A stretch of DNA of 64,000 nt from Protea cynaroides (lineage: Eukaryota; Streptophyta; Magnoliopsida; Proteales; Proteaceae). Where the stretch lies: the NCBI GenBank assembly GCA_028583415.1, contig CM053272.1, positions 76,177,439-76,241,438 of the forward strand, given 5' to 3'. Position 1 is the first letter of the stretch. Each line of letters starts with the position of its first letter. Under the pieces are notes generated by a model. It was given only the letters and a program-made list of their open reading frames with translations. It did not search any database and was not told the DNA's origin. Position numbers and translations under genes: made by a program. Positions 1 through 10,335 of this stretch are shown here, in pieces.

Positions 1-303
1 TGCTGGCCTGGTGCAGTGGGCATCTGCCAAGCTGGCCTGGGCTGGCTGCCATGCTGGCCTGGCCACCCAAGGTGGGACCCAATTGGTCCCCACCCATTCT
101 CTCTCCTCTTTCTCTCTCCTCCATTTTATCTCTCTTCTTTCTCTCTCTTCTATTGGACTTTCTCATCAGCTGGGCTTCATTCTCTTCGACTGCTACATCA
201 ACCCAGTCAACTTGACTGACAGAGAGTTCTATAGACACTCTCTCTCTGCTAAGGTTGCCAACAATGACAACACTTATAGCACTGTCTGGGCAGGGTTTCA
301 ACA
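1..303 (-). repeat. Copia 3' LTR, partial
   Basis: Positions 1-303 match the outer end of the right LTR (about 7545-7884), including the CT-rich run and the closing motif gggtttcaaca. Read on the minus strand it begins TGTTGAAACC. Most of this LTR lies upstream of the window. Confidence 0.9.
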
Positions 304-569
304 ATCTCCCCCTTTGGAATTATTGGCAACATACATGAGGTATCTCTCTCAATGTGACACAATCTTCTTGCCATCTCCTCCCCCTTTGACAACAAGTCCC
401 AAAGGATGGATGAACTCCCCTTAGGAATGCTCCCCCTTCATAGGTACTCCCTTTCATATCAACTCCTCCTTACATAGCCTCACCTGTAGGAGTGCCCACC
501 GCATCTTTCCAATCCTACAGATGAAAGATGATGCTATGTAGTCAGCAACTCCCCCTACACATGTGCCAT
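304..569 (-). other. Copia 3' untranslated region with polypurine tracts
   Basis: Between the RNase H stop and the 3' LTR there is no coding signal. The tract abutting the LTR (305-317) reads as a purine run AAAGGGGGAGA on the minus strand and is the likely plus-strand primer. Similar tracts recur near 375-387, 414-422, 429-438 and 548-556. Confidence 0.75.
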
Positions 570-971
570 CTACAATGTGCTCAGAGTCACTACTCCTAGC
601 TGAGCTCTGAGTTTCTCAAAAGAGTCTTTTGGAAGACCCTTGGTGAAGATGTATGCCACTTGATCTGCGGTAGGAACAAAGTTCAATCTCACTTCCCCTT
701 CAAGCACTTTCTCCTTCAAATAATGATATCTGATGTCAATGTGCTTGGTCCTTGAGTGTTGCACAGGATTCTTGGATATGTTAATGGCACTAATGTTGTC
801 ACATTTGATGACCACTGGCTCTTCATAGATAACACTGAAGCCTGACATCTGTCTTTTCATCCAGATTACCTGAGTGCATGTAGCTGCTGCTGCAATGTAC
901 TCTGCCTCTGCTGTTGATAAGGAGATAGACTCCTGTTTCTTGCTGTGCCATGCTACTAAGCTCTCTCCCAC
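570..971 (-). pseudogene. Copia RNase H, C-terminal end of pol
   Basis: This encodes the C-terminal RNase H of the copia polyprotein, which degrades RNA in RNA-DNA hybrids during reverse transcription. The motif SLSTAEAEYIA carries a catalytic Glu, and KHIDIRYHYLKE is the usual copia C-terminal block. It is in frame with the upstream reverse transcriptase but separated by a TAG near 1020, where a Gln codon (CAG) is expected. The true stop lies at 570. Confidence 0.9.
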
Positions 972-1019
972 AAAGAATGCACCACCACTAGTGCTCTTTC
1001 TGTCATCAATGCTACCACC

Positions 1020-2063
1020 CTAGTCTGCATCTGAAAATGCAGTCAAAGTGAAACTTCCAATCTTTGGATACCACAATCCATAGTCTGTTGTGCCTTTCAA
1101 ATATTTGAGTATCCTCTTCACTGCCATCAGATGAGTCTCCTTTGGATAAACCTGAAATCTGGCCACCAGGCATACTGCTTGCAGAATATCAAGCCTTGAA
1201 GTTGTCAAGTACAGTAAACTACCAATCATTGACCTATACATTGTCTGATCAACTGTTGGGGAATCATCTTCTGAACTCAGCTTGATATTCACTGTCATTG
1301 GTGTCCCTACTGGTTTACAGTCCTCCATCACAAATTTCTTCAACATCCCCTTGGTATACTTCATTTGAGAGATGAAGATGCCATTTTCTCTTTGATGAAT
1401 TTGCAGCCCCAGAAAGTAGGACATCTCTCCAGGCATAGACATCTCAAACTCTATTCTCATCCTCTTAGCAAACTGCTTGCAAAGCTTCTCACAGTGCCCC
1501 CCAAAGATGATGTCATCCACATAGACCACAACTACCAGTTGGCTACTGTCTTCTGTCATGACATATAGGTTGCTGTCCACAACTCCTCTTCGTAGACCCA
1601 ATTTATGCAGATATGTATCAAGCCTTTCATACCAAGCTCTTGGAGCTTGCTTCAACCCATATAGATCCTTCTTCAATTTGCAGACCATATCTTCATCATT
1701 ACTGAGTTGGAACCCTTCAGGTTGCTCAGTGTATACTTCCTCTTCTAGATTTCCATTCAAGAATGCAGATTTCACATCCATTTGATAAACCTTGAATCCT
1801 CTGTGCACAGCTAATGCTAAGAACATTCTGATAGACTCCAGCCTTGCCACAGGTGGAAAAGTCTCATCAAAATTGATTCCTTCAACTTGAGCATATCCCT
1901 TGCATACAAGTCTGGCCTTGTTTCTCACAACCTGGCCTTCTTCATTTAATTTGTTCCTGAAAACCCACTTTGTGCCAATCACATTTTTGTCTGCTGGTCT
2001 AGGAACTAGCTCCCAAGTATTGTTCTTTTCAATTTGGTCAAGCTCATCATTCATAGCTTTCAA
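1020..2063 (-). pseudogene. Copia reverse transcriptase
   Basis: A 347-codon open segment covers the copia reverse transcriptase core. Recognisable blocks are NNTWELVPRP, GTKWVFRNK, KARLVCKGYAQ, QMDVKSAFLNG and the catalytic VYVDDIIFGG (Asp-Asp near 1520). It is in frame with the segment upstream, from which it is cut by a TGA at 2061-2063 in a position where Trp (TGG) is normal. It is cut downstream by TAG at 1020. No frameshift is present, so the enzyme core is complete apart from nonsense changes. Confidence 0.93.
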
Positions 2064-2639
2064 TCAAAATTCATCATTGCTAGCCTCATGTACAGTTTTA
2101 GGCTCTATCTCAGACAATAGTGAATAAGCAGTAGCTTTCATCCTTCTGGTTTGTATGCCTGCATTTGGATCTCCTATCACTTGATGATTATGATGAATTT
2201 TCAACCATCTGTTGTCTTTTGGTCTGCCATCTCTCTGCATTTTAGTATGATTATCTTGCACTTCAGATTCTTCTTCGTCTTGTTGCCCTTTGTCATCTGA
2301 TAGACTATCATCTTCATCAAGTTCTTCAAGGATGGACCCTCTTGGTTCAGTTCCTTTTTGGTTCCCTAGATTCTCATTAATTTTCACATCTGAACTTTCA
2401 ATAATTCTTCCTAGTCTCTTGTTGTAGCACCTATATGCCTTACTTTTGAAAGAGTACCCAAGAAATATGCCTTCATCAGCTTTGTCATCAAATTTGACAA
2501 GATTTTCTTCCTTTCGCTTGATGTAGCACTTTAAACCAAAAACCCTGAGATACTTCACTGTAGCTTTCCTCCCAAACCACAATTCATAAGGTGTTTTGTT
2601 CTCATGAGGCCTTAGAAGACATCTGTTGGTGATATGCAC
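2064..2639 (-). pseudogene. Copia integrase C-terminal part and linker
   Basis: The open segment begins after the integrase catalytic core and holds the copia block ENKTPYELWFGRKATVKYLR followed by FLGYSFKSKAYRCYN, typical of the integrase C-terminal region. An acidic linker leading into reverse transcriptase follows. Same frame as its neighbours. Confidence 0.88.
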
Positions 2640-3200
2640 TGCAGTATAGATGCCTTCTCTCTAGAAATGCTTTGCTGTGTTATTTTCTGCCATCATAGTT
2701 CTAGCCATTTCTTGCACTGTTCTGTTCTTCCTTTCAACCACTCTATTTTACTGAGGTGTTCTAGCCACTGAGTGTTGAATTCTGATCCCACTTTCACTGC
2801 AGAAGTTTGAGAATTCACTCCATGTAAATTCTTTGCCTTGATCAGACCTTAAACACTTAATTGTGTTTCCTGTCTCATTTTCCACTCTCTTCTTGAATGC
2901 TTTGAACTTGTCAAGAGCTTAAGTTTTGTCCTTCAGAAACATCACCCAGGTCATTCTAGAATACTCATCTATAAATAAGATGAAGTATCTCTCACCTCCT
3001 ATGGCCTGTGTTCTCATAGGTCCACACAAGTCTATGTGTATCAAGTCAAGTGGTTTACTTGAATGGTACTCCTTTAATTTATAAGTAGCTCTTGCTTGCT
3101 TACCCTTCTGACATGGACCACATACATGGCTCTCTGGAGTCTTTATTTTGGGAAGATCTCTCACTGCTTACTACTTGCTAATTTTAGTTAAAATTTTGAA
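2640..3200 (-). pseudogene. Copia integrase zinc-binding and catalytic core, broken
   Basis: The first open part (2919-3164) carries the CGPCQKGKQ half of the HHCC zinc motif and the catalytic block LIHIDLCGPM (first Asp), then DEYSRMTWV. The remainder in the same frame holds VVERKNRTVQEMA with the catalytic Glu. It is interrupted by in-frame stops near 2919, about 2750 (PQ-stop-NRVVE, Gln expected), about 2661 (HF-stop-REG, Trp expected) and a TAG-TAA pair near 3168-3173. Each is compatible with one C-to-T or G-to-A change. Confidence 0.85.
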
Positions 3201-3743
3201 TTAAATGTGTCCCATTCTTCTATGCCACAACCAATTTTCATCTTCTTGAGTTATCATGCACTTGTTGATGGCATCTATCAACACATATAGATTTCCAACT
3301 GTTCTTTCACCAGCAGCCACTGCCTTTCCTGTTCCAACCCTGTGGACAACAAACCCTTCATTGCTGAAAGTGATCTCATGTCCTTGATCACATATCTGAC
3401 TCACACTGAGTAGATTATGTTTAAATCCATTAACATATAAGACATTGTGAGACTTTATCCTCCCATTGTTAAAGTTCACTGAACCTTTTCCTTCAACTCT
3501 GGCACCTTCATTATTTCCAAATTTCACTGTTTCTCCTTCTGCAGCATCGAGGCTAGTGAATTTTTCTTTGTTGCCAGTCATGTGTGTTGAGCATCCACTA
3601 TCAAGAATCCATGGAGACTGTTTTCCTTTGTTTGCTTTAAGTGCTGCTTGCACCAACAAAGAGTTGTTCCTTTTCTTCTGTGTTTTTTCATCCCATGTAG
3701 CCTTGTCTTTTACTGTAATAGGCTTCCTTGTATTTCTTACCAT
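3201..3743 (-). pseudogene. Copia aspartic protease and pre-integrase domain
   Basis: The block SPWILDSGCSTHMTG is the copia protease active site (Asp-Ser-Gly), which matures the polyprotein. VLYVNGFKHNLLSVSQ and the C-terminal LWHRRMGHI form the pre-integrase domain with the first His pair of the integrase zinc finger. A TAA at 3201 interrupts it. It is in frame with gag upstream across a TGA at 3789. Confidence 0.92.
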
Positions 3744-3788
3744 TTCATTTTCTTCTTCTCTTTGAACTGGTTTTTTTGGAGGATCTTT

Positions 3789-5747
3789 TCATTCCTTCCT
3801 CTTAGCTTGCCTTTGAGATGGAAGGATTGTTTTGCAGTTTCTGGCTATATGCCCAAGTCTCTCACATCTATAGCATATTACTCTCTCATCAGCAAGAGGA
3901 GCAAATCTGTTTCTGTCAATGAATACTGGAGGTCTTTGTTGTCTTCTACATTCTGCTACTCTATGTCCATAGGCATTACAACCATAACAGTATCCTCTAA
4001 ATCTGATTCTCTGTACCTGCCTGTTTCTCTGAAACTGACCATTCTTCTGGAGCTGACTTTGTTTTCTCTGACTGCCTTGCCTGACTGTCTTGAAGCCCTC
4101 TTCATCATTCTTGCTTTTAGTAGCCCTCATAGCTAGTGATTCCTTCTGCTTTTCCTCCACAAACACAATGGGATTACTTGCAGACCCCTTTTCTTTTATC
4201 TCCTCAGATAGCTGCTCAATGTATCCAAGTCCAGATTTAATATGATAGGATCTCTGGTAACTTAGAATTTCATCAAGGATGTTGTCTTCCTCCTTGTCTT
4301 CATCTTCAGAATTGTTGCTTTCTTCATCTTCTTGTAACCTGACATTCTTATCTTTTGACTTTAGAATGGTTACATGAAGGAATTTTGTAGTAGCTTTAGC
4401 ATGATTTTTCTCCTTTGTAGACTTGGCCAAATCTACCACAAGTCTTACAATTACTTCCTCAAGCTTCTTACACTCAGAAACCTTTAGTGTAAGATCATTG
4501 TCATGCTCATCAGCAATTATTTTAGCTTTCCTGAGAGTTTTCATAATTTTTGAATTTATCTCCTTTGCTTGGTTGAGTTGCTGATTTAAGTTTTTGTTCT
4601 TCTTTCTTTCTGACTTGAGCTCTGTAAGTGCAGAAAGCAACTCTGCTTCAAGATCTGGATTGTCATCATCTTCAATTCTTTTCTTGACATTGTCACCTTT
4701 CCTTTTTGTTGTTTTACTCCCTGTAGGAGTCTCTTCAAGTCTTGCCATAAAGAGAATATCATCATCATTTTCATCTTCAGACTCATCAGAGAGGTCATCA
4801 TGCTTTGACAGATAACTTCTCTTTCTTGGAATGAATTTCTTCTTTCCTTTCTTTTCTTGGCTTCCTTTAGACTCTTCTTCATCAGAATCATACACTCTAC
4901 CCTTTTTCTGGCACTTAAAGGCAAAGTGTCCTAAGCCACCACAGTTGAAACATCTCATTGAAGACTTGTTTTTGAACTTCTCAGATCTCTTCTTGAGTTT
5001 GTTAGCCAGATAGGCTATAAGTTCATCATCTGAATCATCTGTGTCCTCCACTGCATCAGCTTTTGAGTCTTCTACTGGCTTTTTCATTTTTAATTTTTTA
5101 AAGGCTTTAAAAGCGGCTTCCTTCTTGGCTGGCACTGGCTCAATCATTCTCATCTCATAGGTAATCAAAATTCCATGTAGTTCATCTATGGTCAAAGTAT
5201 CCAAAGTGGAAATTTCTTCAAGGGCTGACACCTTGGCATTATATAGTTTTGGGAGTGTCCTCAACACCTTCTTGACCACATGAATCTCCTTCAGTTCTTC
5301 ACCCAATGCTCTGATTGCATTGGTGACCTTGTTTACTCTGTTCAGGTAAAACTCAATTGTCTCACCTTCACTCATTCTCAAGCTTTCCAATTGAGATCTC
5401 AGTATTTTCAATTTAGCCTCCTTGATTTTGCTGTCTCCTTCATGTACGCTCTGTAACTTGTCCAATACCTCCTTTGATGTTGGACAGCTGATTACTCTAG
5501 TAAGCTCATTACTTGTAAGTGCAGCTAGAAGAGCTGTGATAGCCTTAGCTTTATTTTCTCTCTTCTTCATCTCAACTCCATCACTGATATCTTCAGTTGT
5601 GTGCCTGTACCCATTCTTCACAGCTAGCCATACCCCATAACCTTGTGCAATCAGATATGCCTCCATTCTGACTTTCCATATACTATAGTTGGAGCCATCA
5701 AACATTGGAATTCTGCTATGCCCATGATGTTCTTTATTTGTAGCCAT
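3789..5747 (-). CDS. gag: Copia Gag, 652 aa, with three CCHC zinc knuckles
   Basis: Starts at an ATG about 60 nt downstream of the PBS. The N-terminal third has the copia Gag core (PMFDGSNYSIWKVRMEAYL; EAKLKILRSQLESLRM). CCHC knuckles lie near residues 265-278 (CFNCGGLGHFAFKC), 586-599 (CYGCNAYGHRVAEC) and 624-637 (CYRCERLGHIARNC). Between the first and second is a long acidic, Lys/Glu-rich and probably coiled-coil stretch. Gag builds the cytoplasmic particle and binds element RNA. At 652 aa it is long for copia Gag. The TGA at 3789 probably replaced a sense codon, since pol continues in the same frame. Confidence 0.93.
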   Translation of the reverse strand: MATNKEHHGHSRIPMFDGSNYSIWKVRMEAYLIAQGYGVWLAVKNGYRHTTEDISDGVEMKKRENKAKAITALLAALTSNELTRVISCPTSKEVLDKLQSVHEGDSKIKEAKLKILRSQLESLRMSEGETIEFYLNRVNKVTNAIRALGEELKEIHVVKKVLRTLPKLYNAKVSALEEISTLDTLTIDELHGILITYEMRMIEPVPAKKEAAFKAFKKLKMKKPVEDSKADAVEDTDDSDDELIAYLANKLKKRSEKFKNKSSMRCFNCGGLGHFAFKCQKKGRVYDSDEEESKGSQEKKGKKKFIPRKRSYLSKHDDLSDESEDENDDDILFMARLEETPTGSKTTKRKGDNVKKRIEDDDNPDLEAELLSALTELKSERKKNKNLNQQLNQAKEINSKIMKTLRKAKIIADEHDNDLTLKVSECKKLEEVIVRLVVDLAKSTKEKNHAKATTKFLHVTILKSKDKNVRLQEDEESNNSEDEDKEEDNILDEILSYQRSYHIKSGLGYIEQLSEEIKEKGSASNPIVFVEEKQKESLAMRATKSKNDEEGFKTVRQGSQRKQSQLQKNGQFQRNRQVQRIRFRGYCYGCNAYGHRVAECRRQQRPPVFIDRNRFAPLADERVICYRCERLGHIARNCKTILPSQRQAKRKE

Positions 5748-5808
5748 AACTCAGTCTTAATGCACTATCTGTACCCGAAGCTGTCAAACTTCTTCCCTTG
5801 GGAACCTT

Positions 5809-5820
5809 GCTCTGATACCA
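5809..5820 (-). promoter_or_regulatory. Copia primer binding site, initiator-Met tRNA type
   Basis: Reads TGGTATCAGAGC on the minus strand, complementary to the 3' end of plant initiator tRNA-Met. Two bases separate it from the LTR end. Confidence 0.92.
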
Positions 5821-5822
5821 CT

Positions 5823-7884
5823 TGTTATTCCCAGGTTGACACTGAGAGGGGGGGTGAATCAGTGACCACTAAAAATCCTTTTCCACTAAATGGTTTGGCC
5901 TGATGCTATGGACAATGCTGCCAAGAGCTGTTGATCAATTTGTGCTATGCTACCTTGAGCTGATTACTTGAGACTTTCTCACAGACAATCTGTCAAACAT
6001 AATTCGTGCACACACCAACCACACACCCATAGGTATCCATACCAGGGGCTTGGCCTGCCAAGTGTGTACACCCAGACCTACAGCACATAGATTTCTAATC
6101 CACCCTCACAAGCAAATACATAGGACACACAATATAACGTGGTTCACCAATCACACACTGTGATCGTTACTCCACGGGGCAATACCCTAAGCAGGGTTTC
6201 GTATATACCCCATACTCAAAAAATAATGCTACGATTGTACCTACAACCCCGATGCTACAACATCAACCACATTCACAGCTACAACTGTGTTCTAGGCATC
6301 AACCCCAACTCCAGTCAAGCACCCACTTGATAGGTCATACAATATGTAGCACCCTTCCCATATAGCACTAATACAGTAAATAGAGTTTGTGTGCGAGTTT
6401 ACCTCCCGGTCTTGCTCACTACTGATGCAAGCCTCTCTGTGCTAGCATTTCGGCCAGTTTTCGGGCTGCATAGCTCATTCTTCACCACAAGAACTCCATT
6501 GGACGCTCATAGCTGGTCCACACACTTTCTTCAAGCTTCAATGAAGCTTTCATGGCCTCACACTGCCAGTAGGAGTCTCAATCTCTCTCCGAGAAGCTTC
6601 AATGTAAGGTTTTCATCAAAATTTCCCTTTTAAATCTTCTTCTTGAGCTCAAACCCTTTTCATTGTCCTCTCCTTCGAAATACCTTCAATTTGACATATT
6701 ATGGGCCTCGATCTGAGATCGGACGGCTGAGATATGATCAAAAGAAGTTTGGCCAGTGAGAACATTCCAAATAGAATCTTCTGGCTTTAAAACCATGGGC
6801 CGCGAAGCACCATAGCGTGCCCCCTCTGACCCACCGTACACCGTTGTCGAACATCGATTGGCGGAGAGAGAATCTTCACTTTAAGACCGTTGGATCGGTC
6901 AGATAAAGGCGGTAAAGCCTCTGGACCTTACGATCGTCCTCCTCTCGTCAAGCGCGATCAGGATGCACCTCGGCCGTCAGATTGAGATCCTTGATGCCGA
7001 CGCACCATGTGCGTGCACCACTGAATCCTGGATTCAGTTTCGTGCGGCGCAGACTATTGTATTAACTTGCATTCTGCCATTCAGAGACCTCACGCAGGCA
7101 TCATGACGTGATTAGCGGGATGCATAGTATGCCGCCTCTTTGTGGATCGCCGACCTGGAATCAGACTATCGTGTCTTGATCTGAGCCGTAGAAGAGGAAT
7201 TTATACTTTTTCAAAGGACCAAAATGCCCCTCCACAAAGTGTGGTAATGCCCTGTATATCCAAAAAATTCCAATAGGGTCATGAAGGATTTCTTCTTTGC
7301 GGCATTACGTCAAACGCTTGATGTGCATGCCGAAGGACCCTGCTGTGGCTTGCGGCGCGCGCTCGGCTTGCGCTGTGCTGCTGCGCTGTCTGCTTGTGTG
7401 CGGCATGGCATGGCTTGCGGCATGCTGCTGCTGAGCTGTGCGTGGCTGCCTCCATGTGCGCGGCTGTGCTGTGTGCATGGCCCTGGCCTGTGCGCGGCAT
7501 GGCATGCTGGCATGGGCTTGAGCTTACTGCTGGGCATGCTGGCATGGCCTGCTGGCCTGGTGCCGCGGGCATCTGCCAAGCTGGCCTAGGCTGGCTGCCA
7601 TGCTAGCCTGGCCACCCAAGGTGGGATCCACCTGGTCCCTACCCATTCTCTCTCCTTTTTCTCTCTCCTCCATTTTCTCTCTCTTCTTTCTTTCTCTTCT
7701 TTCTCTCTCTTCTGTTGGACTTTCTCATCAGCTGGGCTTCATTCTCTTCGGCTGCTACATCAACCCAGTTACCTTGACTAACAGAGAGTTCTACAGACAC
7801 TCTCTCTCCACCATATCACTCTCTCTCTGTTAAGGTTGCCAACAATGTCAACACTTATAGCACTGTCTACACAGGGTTTCCACA
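5823..7884 (-). repeat. Copia 5' LTR, 2,062 bp
   Basis: On the minus strand it runs from TGTGGAAACC to GGGAATAACA, with TG...CA ends. Its outer 340 bp match the partial left LTR at 1-303. It contains a GC-rich block of repeated gctggcatgg-like words (about 7330-7600), a CT-rich run (about 7640-7720), and GC-rich unique sequence at 6680-7200. Short open frames at 7279-7606 follow the low-complexity block and are not genes. Confidence 0.92.
7198..7207 (-). promoter_or_regulatory. Candidate copia LTR TATA box
   Basis: Minus-strand GTATAAATTC lies about 680 nt into the LTR, a reasonable U3/R position. It is the best TATA match seen in the LTR. Confidence 0.5.
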
Positions 7885-7986
7885 AGGAATCAGATTTCCA
7901 TTGCAATTCTTGACAACAATTCATGAATGCCATACAGAAGCAAATAAAGAAGCAACTGTGAGTGTCATACAAGTGTATATGAAAAT
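7885..7986. other. Short spacer between copia and TK1
   Basis: About 100 bases not matching either element; I see no gene in it. It begins with the putative copia target duplication aggaa and ends with aaaat, the expected TK1 target site. Confidence 0.6.
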
Positions 7987-8258
7987 TATCACACCCCAAC
8001 TCTAGTCTAACCAGAATGGTGTGATAAACTGCCAATAAACCAACGGTTCACCCAGGATCTCGCATAGGTCGTACCCACCATATCAAACCACATACACATT
8101 CCACATTAATAATCAGAGGTAATAAACAAATGAGCGGAAGTCTTACAGATAATGAACTAAGAGTCTAACAGTGATAAATAACTATTTAATCCAATTATCT
8201 CTAAACCACAAGACATAAAAATAAGTAATCAATTACATATCCGATGTTCAAATTATAA

Positions 8259-8468
8259 CTAAACTAAAGCAAAAACAAATTGGTTGCACTCGCATGATGA
8301 ATCATGCGCATCTTCTTCAGCTTCTACATCCATCGCAGCAACGTGTCCATAAGTCGGCGCATTCATATATTCTTCAAAGGTAGAACCTGTATCATCAACT
8401 AAAATTATTCGACGTCGAAAGGATGAGCATACATCATGGCTCAGTGAGCAAACAAAATAATGCAACAA
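8259..8468 (-). CDS. Small conserved LTR reading frame (TK1 copy), 69 codons
   Basis: Sense-strand frame near the LTR 3' end. It shares the block RRRI-LVDD followed by YMNAP and DSSCECN with frames at 11857-12078 and 33526-33747 (TK2), 37548-37751 and 44623-44826 (TK4) and 47522-47740 and 57196-57414 (TK5). I recognise no domain. It may be coding or may only reflect conserved R/U5 sequence. Confidence 0.25.
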   Translation of the reverse strand: MLHYFVCSLSHDVCSSFRRRIILVDDTGSTFEEYMNAPTYGHVAAMDVEAEEDAHDSSCECNQFVFALV

Positions 8469-9971
8469 ACATATGCATGCTTTAATTCATATCTCTGGTC
8501 TAGTTTTTATGTTTGCAATGTGCTATAGAAAGGTTTGGTGGTCGTCGAACCTCTATGCACGAGTGTGTGAATCCACCCAATGGATCAAACACCATTGTCG
8601 TCCCACATGCACACACTATGGAATAGAGATAGAGCTAAACTGTCCGGATCAAACACCATCAACACTTTCCCTGATGCCCTACCCATACCAACACGTAAGC
8701 CCCTATTGGCAAGGGTTTGCAAACTGGGCTCGCAACTAACCAATCCTAATGCCAAACAGTATATCCTAGGCCTCACCCCAGCATCCCTCAATACGTCCAT
8801 AGAGATAGAGCTAAGACCCCCTGGTAGAGTCAGAGACCACATGGTCCGAACCCACCTCCCCTGTTGCCCTACGACGTAATAGTTCTACTAAGGTAATGGC
8901 GATACGATGATGTTAGTGGGCAAGACTTGAGTAGAGACAGAGCTAGAGTCTGGTAACCAGATCGAAGACCACAATGCCACGTCCTCCCCCTGATGCTCCA
9001 CTCGCATCCAATACAACAACCACATACATACATTCACATGTCTATTCCTAGCATCATCATCATCGTCATCATGTTATAAATAAACAGAATTAAATATGCA
9101 TGAACAGTAATAGCATGGATATTGGATGACATGTGAGATGCACATTACAGGCATACACGCATAGAATCAATCATGGCATTGGACTCAATAAAAATAAATA
9201 GTTTGTTATTAATCAATTAGTTTAGGTCTTGTCCCCTCACCTGTTAGCAATTCTCGATGTCCTTCCAAGCCTTGAAATTCTCTTTGAATTGATTTAACAA
9301 CCTCAAAGTTATAAGAATTTAAGTTAGAGTTCATATGTGACATGTTACAGTAGTCAAAAATCGAAACAGAGTACTGATAGGTGCCTGATTGGTCCTATGG
9401 CCTCATGCTGTATCGACCTTACTGTCTACGGTCGATACCCTACGGTCGCATATGGTGCGACCGTAGCTGCGACCATATGATTTTTGAAATTTTTCTGAAT
9501 GCCTATGGTCGATCCTCTAGTCATACTGGTCATGCTATGGTTGATCGTAGCTGTGACCTTGAGAATTCTGGTCACAGTCTACATGAAATTCGAGTTCTTC
9601 CTAGGTTAATTCTTATGTTCTTCAATGGGGTTTATTCTAAGGTCATCCTATGGCCATAATTAGTAATTTCTTATCAACCCTAATCATCAAATTCACTCCT
9701 CATGGTTCTCATTGGGATTTTCTCAAGGAAATTACATAGATCACAATAGGTGTATATTGCCTATCTTCCATAGAAGTCTTATTCCTTAGAGTTTACATCT
9801 CTAGAGATTTGTTTCATACCTTGGCCTATGATAGAGAGCCAATCTATTCTCAACAGACTCTTCTCCTTAGCTTTTTCTTCTTCTCCTTCTCTTCCTTTTC
9901 TTCCTTCTCTTCCTTCTCTTTCTCAAGGGTTTTCTAATATTCTAAAAGAGTGAAAAAGGGGTAAGGAACAT

Positions 9972-9984
9972 CCTTTATATAGAG
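9972..9984 (-). promoter_or_regulatory. TK1 LTR TATA box
   Basis: Minus-strand CTCTATATAAAGG, at the same LTR position as the TATA-like sites of the other copies, about 350 nt from the LTR start. Confidence 0.65.
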
Positions 9985-10324
9985 GAAAACTCTCCATATA
10001 AAGTCTTCTTTCAATTAGGAAAGCAATCCCTTAGTTTAGGAAAGTTTCCAAAACTTGGTGTCCTATCTGGGTTCTCACGGTCGATCATACGGTCGCATAA
10101 GCCGTCGACCGTAGGGTTCTAGATTTGATATTTTTGGTTCCCTTCCTTATGGTTGACCATACCTACCTAGGTATGTGACCTTAGGTATGTTTTTAGTGTT
10201 TTTAACTCGATTATCATACCTAGTTTGTGATCTATCTTCACACGCTCGGTCCACTTGGTCCAGGAATGATGAAAAGACCTGGCATGACACGGTTAGACCA
10301 AGTTAGTGGAGTGCGGGTCTTACA

Positions 10325-10335
10325 ACTCCCCCCTC
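10325..10335 (-). promoter_or_regulatory. TK1 polypurine tract
   Basis: Minus-strand GAGGGGGGAGT abuts the start of the 3' LTR and would prime plus-strand DNA synthesis. Confidence 0.85.

Larger units (their letters stand above)
1..7884 (-). mobile_element. Ty1/copia LTR retrotransposon, 3' end cut by window start
   Basis: Domain order on the minus strand is gag, protease, integrase, reverse transcriptase, RNase H, which is the copia order. A PBS lies next to the 5' LTR on the right, and a polypurine tract lies next to the 3' LTR on the left. All coding segments share one reading frame, so the copy is broken only by in-frame stops. The base run 7885-7889 (aggaa) should be the target duplication, but its partner lies outside the window. 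I did not assign a lineage; the long LTR and long gag would fit SIRE- or Tork-like groups. Confidence 0.93.
7987..10324 (-). repeat. TK1 3' LTR, 2,338 bp
   Basis: On the minus strand it runs from TGTAAGACCC (at 10324) to GGTGTGATA (at 7987). The end is TA rather than CA, and the partner LTR at 63178 shows the same. It holds ACGGTCGA-type motif clusters at about 9405-9560 and 10075-10150, a TATA box, an AAG/GTATGA splice-donor-like site near 9810 and the small sense frame at 8259-8468. Confidence 0.93.

Noticed and set aside
304..569. Env-like gene downstream of copia pol, as in SIRE elements
   Set aside because: The gap between RNase H and the LTR is only about 270 bp and has no coding frame.
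5422..5640. Plus-strand hydrophobic open frames within the copia gag region
   Set aside because: They are complements of the gag coding frame with no independent support.
7279..7606. Several overlapping open frames on both strands rich in Ala, Cys, Arg or His
   Set aside because: They follow the GC-rich gctggcatgg-type repeats of the copia LTR, exist in many frames at once and show no domain.
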